A stretch of 43,823 nucleotides of DNA from Desulfovibrionales bacterium (GTDB lineage: Bacteria; Desulfobacterota; Desulfovibrionia; Desulfovibrionales; Desulfovibrionaceae), in NCBI GenBank assembly GCA_030156255.1, contig JASGMV010000033.1, positions 1 through 43,823 on the forward strand. Direction: 5' to 3'. Below, in pieces: positions 32,350-40,047 of the stretch. A program made the translations under genes and the position numbers. The first letter of the stretch is position 1. The number at the start of each line of letters is the position of its first letter. Below the pieces are notes generated by a model. The model worked only from the letters and a program-made list of their open reading frames with translations, had not been told where the DNA came from and did no database searches.

Positions 32350-32676
32350 TTAGTCGAACAAATCTTCGAGTTCTTCGAAAACGTACTGCATCTGCATCAT
32401 CTTGGGAGAGCCGCCCATGGCGATGGCCAACATGGCGGCCTGCATGATCTCCTCCTTGCTGGCGCCCAGGCTGGCGGCGCTCTGAATATGCAACGAGATG
32501 CACATATCGCATTGGGACATGACAGAGCAGGCCACGTGGATGAGCTCCTGGGTCTTGTGGTCGATGGGACCGTACTGGCTGATCTGCTTGGTGAAGTTCA
32601 AATAACCGGGGAACACGCCGCCGGCCTGTTTTTGCATTTTGGCTAAGACCGCTGCTGCTTTTTCCGCCGCATCCAT
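32350..32676 (-). CDS. carboxymuconolactone decarboxylase/AhpD-like protein
   Basis: A 108-residue all-helical protein of the CMD family. The motif SQCDMCISLH provides the CxxC-x3-H arrangement of AhpD-type redox-active members, followed by GASKEEIMQAAMLA. Likely a small oligomeric thiol redox protein; the exact partner is unknown. ATG 32676 with AGGAGAAAAGCA before it is well supported; the extended upstream frame overlaps the promoter region and is not credible. It may share a transcript with the thioesterase gene downstream (242-base gap containing a weak hairpin at 32261-32284). Confidence 0.85.
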   Translation of the reverse strand: MDAAEKAAAVLAKMQKQAGGVFPGYLNFTKQISQYGPIDHKTQELIHVACSVMSQCDMCISLHIQSAASLGASKEEIMQAAMLAIAMGGSPKMMQMQYVFEELEDLFD

Positions 32677-33165
32677 TGCTTTTCTCCTGAAATTAGACGT
32701 TGAACGATAACCAGTTGAAAGCAAAGACCATGCCTCGCGGCACTCCTTGAAGTTTCGTCTTGTTTTACGGATCATTACGGTCGGGATTGTTCTCCGCCCG
32801 GACAAAAATCGGCTGATTCGACGCGGTGCTGCACCGAAACGGAACACTCGCCGCCGCGACTTTCAAGGTCGCCCCCCCCCGGACGACAGACGGATCAACG
32901 ATCGATCGTCTGCGGGTCGAAGCCGGTTTTCACCGTCCCTGGACGTTCATCCTTGGCGCCGCGGGGAAGGCTTAAAAAAGTGTTGCCTTTTCTGCGCAGT
33001 ATGATTGACTCGCCGAAACAACGTCGGAAAAGCCGTCACGCAGTCGGTCGCCGTCAGACCTCCCCGTCCGAAGCCGCTCCGGATCGCCGCGGTCCCAGCC
33101 ACGCGCCCATGGAAAACGCCGCAAGCGACGGCGGGTTCGCTTCCAACCGCCCACAAAGACAACGC
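32677..33165. other. divergent promoter region with a C9 tract and a dyad
   Basis: No convincing gene. It separates two divergent genes and must hold both promoters. A run of nine Cs lies at 32872-32880, and a dyad CAGACG...CGTCTG around a GATC-rich centre at about 32888-32912 may be an operator. The frame of the MFS gene is open back to 32953, but no ribosome site supports a longer protein. Confidence 0.4.
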
Positions 33166-34356
33166 ATGATGAAAACTTCACATTTTCTGATCATCCTCGC
33201 CGCCACCGCCATTTCCATCTCCACGCTGTACGCGCCCCAGCCCCTTTTGCCGATTTTCCGGCAACAGTTTGGGGTGAGCGAGACGACGGCCTCGCTGCTC
33301 ATCACCGTGACCATGCTGCCCTTGGGCCTCGCCCCGCTGCTGTACGGCTATTTTCTGGAGTCCTTCTCCTCGAAAAAGATGATGGCCGGCGCCCTGATCC
33401 TGCTCGCCGCGACGGAAATCGCCATCGGCTTTTGCACAAGCTACCCGCCTCTCCTCATTTTGCGGCTGTGCCAGGGGCTCATCATTCCGGCCATGTTGAC
33501 CTCGATCATGACCTACCTCTCAGGCGCCGCCCCGGCCGACGCCGTGCGCCGCGTCATGGCCATCTACATCGCCACCACCACGGTGGGCGGCTTTTCCGGC
33601 CGCTTCTTCACCGGCCTGCTGGCTGAGTTCTTTTCCTGGCGCGTCCCCTTTTTTTGCCTCGGCGCATCTCTCGCGGTCGCCGCCCTGTTGATCCGCACCC
33701 TGCCTCCCGACACGCGGCCCGCATTCAAGCGGGTCCCGCTGGCGGCTATCCCCGAGGTGCTCAAGAAACCCGGATTTTTAAAAATCTACGGACTCGCCTT
33801 TTGCTTTTTCTTCGTGTTCGCCGCCACGCTCAACTACCTTCCCTTTCGTCTTGCGCAAATCTCCGGCGGCTATTCCGCCTCCCGGACGGGCGCCATGTAT
33901 CTCGGCTATCTGATGGGCATTTCCTCCTCTCTTTTGTCCATGCGCACGGTCCGGTTGCTGGGAGGGGAAGTCCGGGCCATTGCGGCCGGCATCGGGGTCA
34001 TGTTCCTCTCCGTGGTCCTGTTCGCCGTTCCAAGTCAAATCGCCCTCTTCTTCTCCCTGTTCGTTCTCTGCGCCGGCATGTTCCTCTCGCACTCCGTGGC
34101 GCCGGGAGCGATCAACAGCTGTTCGGGCGAGAAGAAAGGTTTGGTCAACGGACTATACATTTCCTTTTACTACTCCGGAGGCGCTCTGGGCTCCTACCTC
34201 CCGAGCGTCATCCAGGCGCACTTCGGCTGGAGCGCCTTTCTCGGCTCGCTGTTCTTCTTCCTTTCCCTGGCCCTGTGCCTCGCGCTGACGCTCAAAGCGC
34301 AATCCTTCCAAGGCCCGTCCGAGCACCCGACCCCGGCGCACCACGTGCATCATTAA
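33166..34356 (+). CDS. MFS transporter (YnfM-like)
   Basis: A 396-residue inner-membrane transporter with about 12 hydrophobic helices. The family-typical start (FLIILAATAISISTLYAPQPLLPIF), the loop LESFSSKKMMAGALIL between helices 2 and 3, and GGFSGRFFTGLLAEFFSWRVPFF resemble the YnfM/arabinose-efflux group. The likely start is ATG 33166 (MMKTS); ribosome-site support is poor, and ATG 33109 is a possible alternative. A His-rich tail (PAHHVHH) ends the protein. It probably exports a small molecule; substrate unknown. It is transcribed alone towards the terminator at 34484. Confidence 0.85.
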   Translation: MMKTSHFLIILAATAISISTLYAPQPLLPIFRQQFGVSETTASLLITVTMLPLGLAPLLYGYFLESFSSKKMMAGALILLAATEIAIGFCTSYPPLLILRLCQGLIIPAMLTSIMTYLSGAAPADAVRRVMAIYIATTTVGGFSGRFFTGLLAEFFSWRVPFFCLGASLAVAALLIRTLPPDTRPAFKRVPLAAIPEVLKKPGFLKIYGLAFCFFFVFAATLNYLPFRLAQISGGYSASRTGAMYLGYLMGISSSLLSMRTVRLLGGEVRAIAAGIGVMFLSVVLFAVPSQIALFFSLFVLCAGMFLSHSVAPGAINSCSGEKKGLVNGLYISFYYSGGALGSYLPSVIQAHFGWSAFLGSLFFFLSLALCLALTLKAQSFQGPSEHPTPAHHVHH

Positions 34357-34449
34357 ATCCAAGGAGAAACGACGACGCCATTCCCCGACAGACTTCCCGG
34401 CCTCGCGTTCCGCAACCGCCGGCCTGATTTCAAGGCCGTGTGAGAGGAT

Positions 34450-34474
34450 CACCCGATGCAACGCAACGACAATC
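34450..34474 (+). repeat. 25-nt conserved box, copy A
   Basis: CACCCGATGCAACGCAACGA plus CAATC is repeated with four purine changes at 39217-39241. Here it is preceded by a GGCC/GGCC hairpin (34422-34438 region) and followed by an A-rich stretch and the terminator at 34484. Together they look like a short structured RNA. Confidence 0.5.
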
Positions 34475-34483
34475 TAAAGGAAA

Positions 34484-34517
34484 GGGCCAGTCTGCTTACA
34501 GCAGGCTGGCCCTTTTT
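34484..34517 (+). terminator. intrinsic terminator after the MFS gene
   Basis: GGGCCAGTCTGC pairs with GCAGGCTGGCCC (34484-34512), one mismatch, then five Ts. It ends plus-strand transcripts coming from the MFS gene and any small RNA started near 34440. Confidence 0.85.
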
Positions 34518-34596
34518 CTTCGGAGCAGTCGTCTCGACAGGAGGATTTCAACCTCCGCTCGTCCGCCCTTTTCCTATGAGAGCCCGCAGAAACGCC

Positions 34597-34618
34597 GCCT
34601 TCCCCTTGAAACGAGTAG
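34597..34618. repeat. short direct repeat flanking the Tat metallo-hydrolase gene, left copy
   Basis: ACGCCGCCTTCCCCTTGAAA followed by CG recurs as a 24-base version (two extra bases) at 36037-36060, so the gene at 34655-35944 is bracketed by direct repeats. Origin unclear. Confidence 0.4.
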
Positions 34619-34654
34619 GGCCCGCCGCTTCCAACGCGTTTTGTTCTTCGTCGA

Positions 34655-35944
34655 TCAACCCTGAGCGGCGCTTTTGACTTTCTTGCCCACGCCGATCTCC
34701 ATCAAATCCTCGCCCACGACCACCTCGCCGGAGAAGTTCTTCTTGGCCGTCTGCTGCAGGCGCGAGGGCGATGCGTTGCCCGGCACGATGTGGCTCAAGA
34801 CAAGCTTCTTGACCCCGCACTGCTGCGCCACTTTCCCCACGTCGGCCGAACTCGTGTGCGCGGTGATGAGGTGGTAGTACAACGGCCACTCGGGATCGTC
34901 CTTCTTGATATCCTTGTAGGTGGCCTTGATCCAGAAGTCGTCGACGACCTCGTGGACCAGGACGTCGGCCCCCTTGGCCAGCTTCTGGAGGTTGCCCCGG
35001 GTGTCGGGGCCGGTGTCGCCGGAAATGACCAGGGACCCGTCCACGGTGTCGAAGCGAAAGGCGAAAGCGGGGTAAACCTCGAAATGGTCGACCAGAATGG
35101 CCGAGACGCGCATCCGATCATCCTTGTATATCTCGAACGGCTCCATGGACGGGCACGTGGTGTCCGCCGTCCAGGGTTTGCTCGGGTCGGGAACGACGAA
35201 CCCGGACGGCCAGGGGATGGCCTTGGGATCGCCGATCTCCATGACGTTGACGATCTCCGGAATGTCCGGATATCCCTCGTCGTGCGTGCAGTCGTTAAAC
35301 GTCTGGGCGAAGGCCTGGAGGATGTGATTCGTCATCATCTTCGCGCCTGGCGTCGGGGTGGACACGGCCGGATTGCAGCTTTCCGCCTCGATGACCGAGC
35401 CATTGTAGCCGGATCGGTTTTCCTCAAGCCTTCCACGGTCGCCGGGGCCGATGATGGTCAGAGATTGATTGGCCGCGTAACCGGCTCTTGGGCCGATTTC
35501 CAGAAAAGTAGGATAGTCTCCCAAGTGGTCCATGTGCAGGTGGGTGAAAAACACCGCCCGCATGTTGGTGAGGAAGGTGGACAACTCAAGTTGCGTCCGC
35601 TGGCCGTCGATGGTGGTGAAATGGCCGTAGTTGAAGCCCTCGGCAAGACGGGCCAGGGAGCCCCAGCCCAGATCGATGATGTACATTTGATCGCCGACGA
35701 GCAGAATTTGGGAGGAGCTGGCCCGGTTCGACCCCGGCCACCACGTCATGCCGCCCGTGGTGCCGAGCAGCACCAGCCGGGTATTGTAGTCGCTCTTGCC
35801 GAGCTGCGGCGCATCCCCCGGCTGGGATGCGTAAACGTTTTTAGCGCCAAGCCCCATCACCAACGGCGCCAAAGCCAGGGCGCCCACGCTCTTCAGCAGT
35901 GTGCGGCGCTGCATCTGCGGGCCGAATTCCTCTGTACCGCTCAT
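34655..35944 (-). CDS. Tat-exported metallo-beta-lactamase-fold hydrolase
   Basis: A 429-residue MBL protein with a twin-arginine signal (QRRTLLKSVGALALAPLV, cleavage near NVYASQ), so it is exported folded to the periplasm. The metal site is THLHMDHLGDYPTF (HxHxDH), with SGDTGPD and the late LSHIVPG completing the set. Conserved TRLVLLGTTGGMTWWPGSNR is typical of a family related to ribonuclease Z/arylsulfatase-like enzymes; some members are annotated in guanitoxin clusters, but no such cluster is present. ATG 35944 is chosen for its GGAGGTTTTC. Three phased dyads at 36204-36272 lie upstream, next to a response-regulator gene, so it is probably the target of that two-component system. Confidence 0.8.
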   Translation of the reverse strand: MSGTEEFGPQMQRRTLLKSVGALALAPLVMGLGAKNVYASQPGDAPQLGKSDYNTRLVLLGTTGGMTWWPGSNRASSSQILLVGDQMYIIDLGWGSLARLAEGFNYGHFTTIDGQRTQLELSTFLTNMRAVFFTHLHMDHLGDYPTFLEIGPRAGYAANQSLTIIGPGDRGRLEENRSGYNGSVIEAESCNPAVSTPTPGAKMMTNHILQAFAQTFNDCTHDEGYPDIPEIVNVMEIGDPKAIPWPSGFVVPDPSKPWTADTTCPSMEPFEIYKDDRMRVSAILVDHFEVYPAFAFRFDTVDGSLVISGDTGPDTRGNLQKLAKGADVLVHEVVDDFWIKATYKDIKKDDPEWPLYYHLITAHTSSADVGKVAQQCGVKKLVLSHIVPGNASPSRLQQTAKKNFSGEVVVGEDLMEIGVGKKVKSAAQG

Positions 35945-36036
35945 GAAAACCTCCATGGTTGAGCATATAACGTCTCAGACAGGCGGTTCATTCCACAACC
36001 ACAAGGAGCGCCTGGAGAATAAACCGCTCCACGACG

Positions 36037-36060
36037 GACGCCGCCACTTCCCCTTGAAAC
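36037..36060. repeat. short direct repeat flanking the Tat metallo-hydrolase gene, right copy
   Basis: A 24-base version of the element at 34597-34618 with two inserted bases. It lies in the leader region of the metallo-hydrolase gene. Confidence 0.4.
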
Positions 36061-36203
36061 GCATGCTTCGGGCGCGGCGGAGCCGCATCGCGGCGGGCGA
36101 TCCCCATTCAACGTTGCGCCGCAAAAGCGCTGGGGCGGAGAAGCCCCGTTTCACAGGGACACGCTTGAAACAATTGCAGCTTACCAAGTAAGCCGATCAT
36201 GTC

Positions 36204-36272
36204 TGTCGGGAATTTTAGCGATATTGCGTCGTTGATTTTAACGACAGCCTGTCGGAAAATTTCACGACAGGA
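36204..36272 (-). promoter_or_regulatory. three 23-bp-phased operator-like dyads
   Basis: TGTCG-type half-sites recur at 36204, 36227 and 36250, exactly 23 bases apart. Each unit is a dyad: TGTCGGGAATTTTAGCGATA, GTCGTTGATTTTAACGAC, and TGTCGGAAAATTTCACGACA. They lie between the NarL-type regulator gene and the Tat metallo-hydrolase gene, both on the minus strand, and are good candidates for binding sites of that regulator. Confidence 0.65.
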
Positions 36273-36286
36273 GCAAAGAAGCAGAG

Positions 36287-36922
36287 TTATTTGCGTCGCT
36301 GAATGGCGATCTTGCGCAGGTCCTTCATACCGGCCAGGTCCAGCTTTTCGATGATGCGGGCGTAGTAGGTCTGCACGGTGTGGACGCTGATATGAAGCTT
36401 TTCGGCGATGTCGTTGTTCGTTTCTCCGCAGGCGAGCATGTCCATGATCTGCTCCTCCCGGGAGCTCAAGGCCGCCTGACCGCTCGTCTCTTCGACCAGG
36501 ACCCGGCTCGCCAGGCCATGGGAGGCCCTGGGGCTGAGGTAGCGTTTCCCCGCAGCGATCCGTTCAAGCGCCTCAAGCAGCACGCTCGGCCCTTCGCGCT
36601 TGGTGACGTAGCCCTGCGCCCCGCGCTCAAAGGCCTGTTCAATGGCGGCCCAATTCTCGTGCATGGAGTAGACAAGCGTCGCAACGCCCCGCTTGCGCAG
36701 GATGTCTAGCAGATCGAGCCCGTTTTCCCCGGCCAGCGACAGGTCCAGCAACACCACGTCGGGTTCCGACGCATCCAGACATTCGAGGAACTCCGCCCGG
36801 TTTTCCGCCTCCCCGCAAATCACGTAGCCGACGTGGGACAGCAGCATGGACAGGCCGGTGCGCATGGTCGGATGGTCGTCGACCAATAAAACGCGCACGC
36901 CCTGCACGGCTTTTTTTCCCAT
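36287..36922 (-). CDS. NarL/FixJ-type response regulator
   Basis: A 211-residue two-component regulator. The receiver has DD in LLVDDHPTMR, the phospho-acceptor Asp in VVLLDLSLAGENG, and TKREG near the switch Lys. The C-terminal LuxR-type helix-turn-helix is LSSREEQIMDMLACGETNND followed by IAEKLHISVHTVQTYYARI. ATG 36922 is preceded by GGAGGCGCA. It lies 83 bases after the histidine kinase gene, forming a kinase-regulator pair. Its likely binding sites are the dyads directly downstream (36204-36272), which would put the Tat metallo-hydrolase under its control. Confidence 0.9.
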   Translation of the reverse strand: MGKKAVQGVRVLLVDDHPTMRTGLSMLLSHVGYVICGEAENRAEFLECLDASEPDVVLLDLSLAGENGLDLLDILRKRGVATLVYSMHENWAAIEQAFERGAQGYVTKREGPSVLLEALERIAAGKRYLSPRASHGLASRVLVEETSGQAALSSREEQIMDMLACGETNNDIAEKLHISVHTVQTYYARIIEKLDLAGMKDLRKIAIQRRK

Positions 36923-37005
36923 TGCGCCTCCTCGTCTGCAACCGTTTCGGCCGGTGCGCCCGCCGCGCGAAAGCATTCGCATCGGGCGCGTGACGGACGA
37001 CAGGA

Positions 37006-39009
37006 TTACTCCGGTTCGCCGTCCTTCATGCACGCCAACGAGCAGGCAACCACCGTCCCGCTCGGCTCGGCGTCGGTCATGGAAAGCTCTCCCCCGATGA
37101 CCCTCGCCCGGTAGCGCATGATATGCAACCCCAAACCGCCTTTTCCCGAAGGCGGCGCCGCGGCGCGCCCGGCGCCGTCGTCGCGCACGACGAGGCGCAG
37201 CCGCCTGTCCGCACGGCATTCCAGGCTGATGACGACCCGGCTGGGTTTGGCGTGTTTGACCGCGTTGGCCACGGCCTCCTGGGCGATGCGGTAGAGCTGG
37301 ACCAGATGCTCGTTAACGCAGGGCGAGCACGCCAGATCCTCGACATAGTCGATGACCACCCCGCTGGATTCGCTCACTCGCCGGGCCAATTCCTCCAGGG
37401 ACGGCCCTGCGCCCGGACCGACGCGCTCCACCGGCCAAAGACCGCGGGAGAGGTCGTACGCCTGGTTGACCGAGTCCTCCAGAAGCGAAGAAATTTCCGC
37501 TATTTCCGCCGCCATAGCCGGATCGTCCTGGGGAGACATCTCCAAAACTCCGCAGCGCAGCCGGATACCGCCCAGGCGTTGACAGAGGCCGTCGTGCAGG
37601 TCGTGGCTGATGCGGCGGCGCTCCTCTTCGCTGACGTTGATGATTTCCCGCTCCAGCCGGTTCCGCTCGTCCATTTCCGCCCGCAAGGCGATGTTGCTGG
37701 CGTCCAGAGTCCGGGACACGGTTTCCACCGTCCTGAACGTATGGGAAAAACGTTGGGCCAGGGCAAAGGCCTGGGACAAGATGAAGGCGGACATGCCTAT
37801 CGGAAACAACGTCTCCGGGTTCGCGCCAAAGAGATGATTGCGGGTTTCGCCAAGGGCCAGCACCGCCAGAAAGGCGTAACCGCAGAAAAAAATGACGGCG
37901 CTGTCATAGCCTCGCCTGAGGCAAATCCACAACTGCGCGAGCATGCAGCCAATAAAAAGCAACGAAAGAATAGCAAACAACGGAAAAGCAGCAGTAAAAA
38001 TATGCATCGGGAGAAAGATGCATATGAAAATAAAAAGAATATTTTTGATGTCTATGAGGTGCTGCAGAAAAAGAATAAAGACATCTCCATATAATGACCT
38101 ATACAACCTATACATAATTGAATTGCCAAGAGGAAAACATACAAAACCAATTTTGGTAATACTCATGGAATCAATGTCCGGGAAGAAAAAATTGCTCAGC
38201 CAATCGGAGGCGTCCATGGTGACGTACATGACGATAAGCAACAGACAATAGACGCTGATGTACAGCGTGGAGCGATCTTTTTTCCTGAGGAAATAAAGGA
38301 AAAGATGGTAGATGGATATGCTCAAGAGGCCGCCGACAAAAAGCATCGCCCAGCACCAGACGCGCGCGTGCATTTGCTCCAGACGGCCCGACTCCGCCAA
38401 CAGAATAGGATAATGCACCCCACCCCGGCGAAAGGCGTGATTGGATATTTGCAAAACCAGGTCCAGCGGCCTTCCGTCGCTGGACAGTTGGGCAAAAGTC
38501 ATGGAGCGCGCCGGAATTTCGTCCTTGACGGTGCTCCCCACAACGCCGGCGCTGGCGATGAGGCGGCCATTCGCCCAGAGACGAAATGCAGCCGGGATGG
38601 AGAAAAGACGCATCTCCCAGCGGCGGACGCCGGGGCCCGGCAGAAGGCGCAGGCGGAAGGTGGCCCGCCCCTCGCGGGGAAGAACGCGGCCATGCAGATC
38701 GTATCCCCCCCAGAATCCCGGAAACCGCAGGAAGCCGGACCGCTCAGGAGAAGCCGCGCCCGGTTGAAAATCTTCGGGAGTCAGCAGGCGATCCCAATAA
38801 AACTCCCACGGTCCGTTGAGGGCGACCGGGCCATCCCTGGCGGGAGCCCAAGAAGAAATATCCAGAACGCCGTGCTTGGCTACGGGCGCTTTGGCGTCCT
38901 GCCGGACGCATCCCAGGCCGGGCAAAAGCGTCAAAAGAGCGAGGGCGGCGAAAAGCGGCGCGAAGCGCTTTGTGGGCGTGCACGAGCCAGCGCGCAATGT
39001 GCTTCGCAT
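37006..39009 (-). CDS. 7TMR-DISM histidine kinase (HisKA_3 type)
   Basis: A 667-residue sensor kinase. A signal sequence is followed by an extracytoplasmic beta-sandwich domain (about 45-205; VALNGPWEFYWDRLL, LWANGRLIASAG), seven hydrophobic helices (about 215-410), a short coiled coil, the HisKA_3 motif SEEERRRISHDLHDGLCQRL with the phospho-His, and a HATPase domain (DDGAGR, GGLGLHIMRYRA). It should sense a carbohydrate or other extracellular ligand and phosphorylate the NarL-type regulator encoded next. ATG 39009 has no strong ribosome site. The helical part (37930-38170) is conspicuously AT-rich compared with both ends of the gene, which suggests a mosaic history or strong hydrophobic-codon bias. 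Confidence 0.85.
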   Translation of the reverse strand: MRSTLRAGSCTPTKRFAPLFAALALLTLLPGLGCVRQDAKAPVAKHGVLDISSWAPARDGPVALNGPWEFYWDRLLTPEDFQPGAASPERSGFLRFPGFWGGYDLHGRVLPREGRATFRLRLLPGPGVRRWEMRLFSIPAAFRLWANGRLIASAGVVGSTVKDEIPARSMTFAQLSSDGRPLDLVLQISNHAFRRGGVHYPILLAESGRLEQMHARVWCWAMLFVGGLLSISIYHLFLYFLRKKDRSTLYISVYCLLLIVMYVTMDASDWLSNFFFPDIDSMSITKIGFVCFPLGNSIMYRLYRSLYGDVFILFLQHLIDIKNILFIFICIFLPMHIFTAAFPLFAILSLLFIGCMLAQLWICLRRGYDSAVIFFCGYAFLAVLALGETRNHLFGANPETLFPIGMSAFILSQAFALAQRFSHTFRTVETVSRTLDASNIALRAEMDERNRLEREIINVSEEERRRISHDLHDGLCQRLGGIRLRCGVLEMSPQDDPAMAAEIAEISSLLEDSVNQAYDLSRGLWPVERVGPGAGPSLEELARRVSESSGVVIDYVEDLACSPCVNEHLVQLYRIAQEAVANAVKHAKPSRVVISLECRADRRLRLVVRDDGAGRAAAPPSGKGGLGLHIMRYRARVIGGELSMTDAEPSGTVVACSLACMKDGEPE

Positions 39010-39526
39010 TCGGAGTTGCTGTCGCCTTATTCAGACATTTTTCCGGATCGGCAGCCAACGCATCAGCCGCAGGAGGACATCAAGCCATTGCGGCCAAAAT
39101 TTATGCACGATGCGAGCAAAGAGTCAACCGCCGAGCATCCCCGACGAAATCGGCCGCCGGGGTGGCCCAGCGCGGCCCCGGGCGTGTCGCGTCGGCTCTC
39201 TCTGTAAGTAAGAGAGCACCCGGTGCAACACGACGGCAATCAAAAAGAAAAGGAACGGAAAAGAGCCGCATCTCGCCGTGAGGCAAGCATTTCAAGCGTA
39301 AGAGGCTTCAGGATGCGGCCGTTTTATGCACGATACGGAAAGGTCGCGGAGAGAGTCGTAGGAGCAGCGCCTCACATCAACGGTTGCGAAACGTCTCTTT
39401 CCTCCAACTTCCTGCACCATCGGTTTATTACAGCGCACCCCCTTCCGCATTCCGGAAGGCGATCGCCAAGTTCGCCTCAACGTAGACCCGTTTTTATCCT
39501 AACCAAATTGCGCACGACAGAAGAAG
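39010..39526. other. spacer holding a second copy of the 25-nt box and hairpins
   Basis: No confirmed gene. A GCTCTCT/AGAGAGC hairpin (39195-39217) leads into the 25-nt box at 39217-39241, then an A-rich stretch and a wide GCCGCATC/GATGCGGC hairpin ending near 39317 with TTTT. A GTG-initiated frame starts at 39223 inside the box, and the box at 34450 also contains an ATG in the same place, so a leader peptide is an alternative. The promoter of the kinase gene must lie at the left end. Confidence 0.4.
39217..39241 (+). repeat. 25-nt conserved box, copy B
   Basis: CACCCGGTGCAACACGACGG plus CAATC matches copy A at 34450-34474 at 21 of 25 positions, all differences being A/G changes. The flanking hairpin-box-hairpin order is the same, suggesting a small RNA family. 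Confidence 0.5.
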
Positions 39527-39685
39527 CTAAGGGGCGTCGTTTTCTCCGTCCGTTACAACATCGCCCCGCTCTTCTTCTTGGGGCTCAAGCTTCTTGGCCA
39601 ACTTGCGCTGTTTTTTTTCTTCCTTCTTTTTTTTCTTCGCCATTTCTTTCTGGCGCTTTACAAATGAAAAATTGGGCTTTGCCAC
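39527..39685 (-). CDS. lysine-rich 52-residue protein next to RRM protein
   Basis: A short gene read on the minus strand from GTG 39685 to TAG 39527. A perfect AGGAGG lies five bases before the GTG. The protein begins VAKPNFSFVKRQKEMAKK and continues with a block of lysine and glutamate (KKKEEKKQRKLAKKLEPQEE), ending acidic. Small proteins with this KRQKE-Lys-rich pattern occur beside RNA-binding (RRM) genes in deltaproteobacteria. It follows the RRM gene on the same strand after 98 bases, so it may be co-transcribed and bind RNA or ribosomes. The charged composition suggests a flexible or coiled-coil protein. Confidence 0.75.
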   Translation of the reverse strand: MAKPNFSFVKRQKEMAKKKKKEEKKQRKLAKKLEPQEEERGDVVTDGENDAP

Positions 39686-39783
39686 GGCAACCTCCTGTTG
39701 GCCCGGACAGCTTGGAAGATGGGGAAAAACCGCCCCCCTCTCAAGAGGGACGGTATACAGAGCCAGATTGGTTCAATGACCAA

Positions 39784-40047
39784 TTACCAGCGAGGACGTT
39801 CGGTGCGAGGCTTGGCCACGTTGACCTTGATGGTGCGGCCGCCAAAATCCTTACCGTCGAAATTGGCGATGACCTCATCCGCTCCGGCGTCATCCATCTC
39901 CACAAAGCCAAAACCCCGGGGCCGGCCGGTGTCACGGTCTTCAATAAGCTTGACGGAAATGACCTCGCCGTGCGCCTCAAAAGCAGTACGAATTTCACTT
40001 TCGGTCGTGCTCCACGCCAGATTGCCGACATACAAATTTTTGGACAT
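39784..40047 (-). CDS. RRM-domain RNA-binding protein
   Basis: An 87-residue single RNA-recognition-motif protein. RNP2 is LYVGNL at residues 5-10 and RNP1 is RGFGFVEM near residue 44, with a short basic C-terminal tail (KPRTERPRW). It binds single-stranded RNA, probably as a small post-transcriptional or cold-response factor as in cyanobacteria and deltaproteobacteria. AGGAGAAACTC before ATG 40047 fixes the start. It is followed by the lysine-rich gene at 39527-39685. The leader region upstream contains a 12-bp palindrome and a repeated TACGCCTG element. Confidence 0.9.
   Translation of the reverse strand: MSKNLYVGNLAWSTTESEIRTAFEAHGEVISVKLIEDRDTGRPRGFGFVEMDDAGADEVIANFDGKDFGGRTIKVNVAKPRTERPRW

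Noticed and set aside
32872-32880. C9 tract as a phase-variation site
   Set aside because: It is in a non-coding region and not placed between recognisable promoter elements, so there is no evidence for switching.
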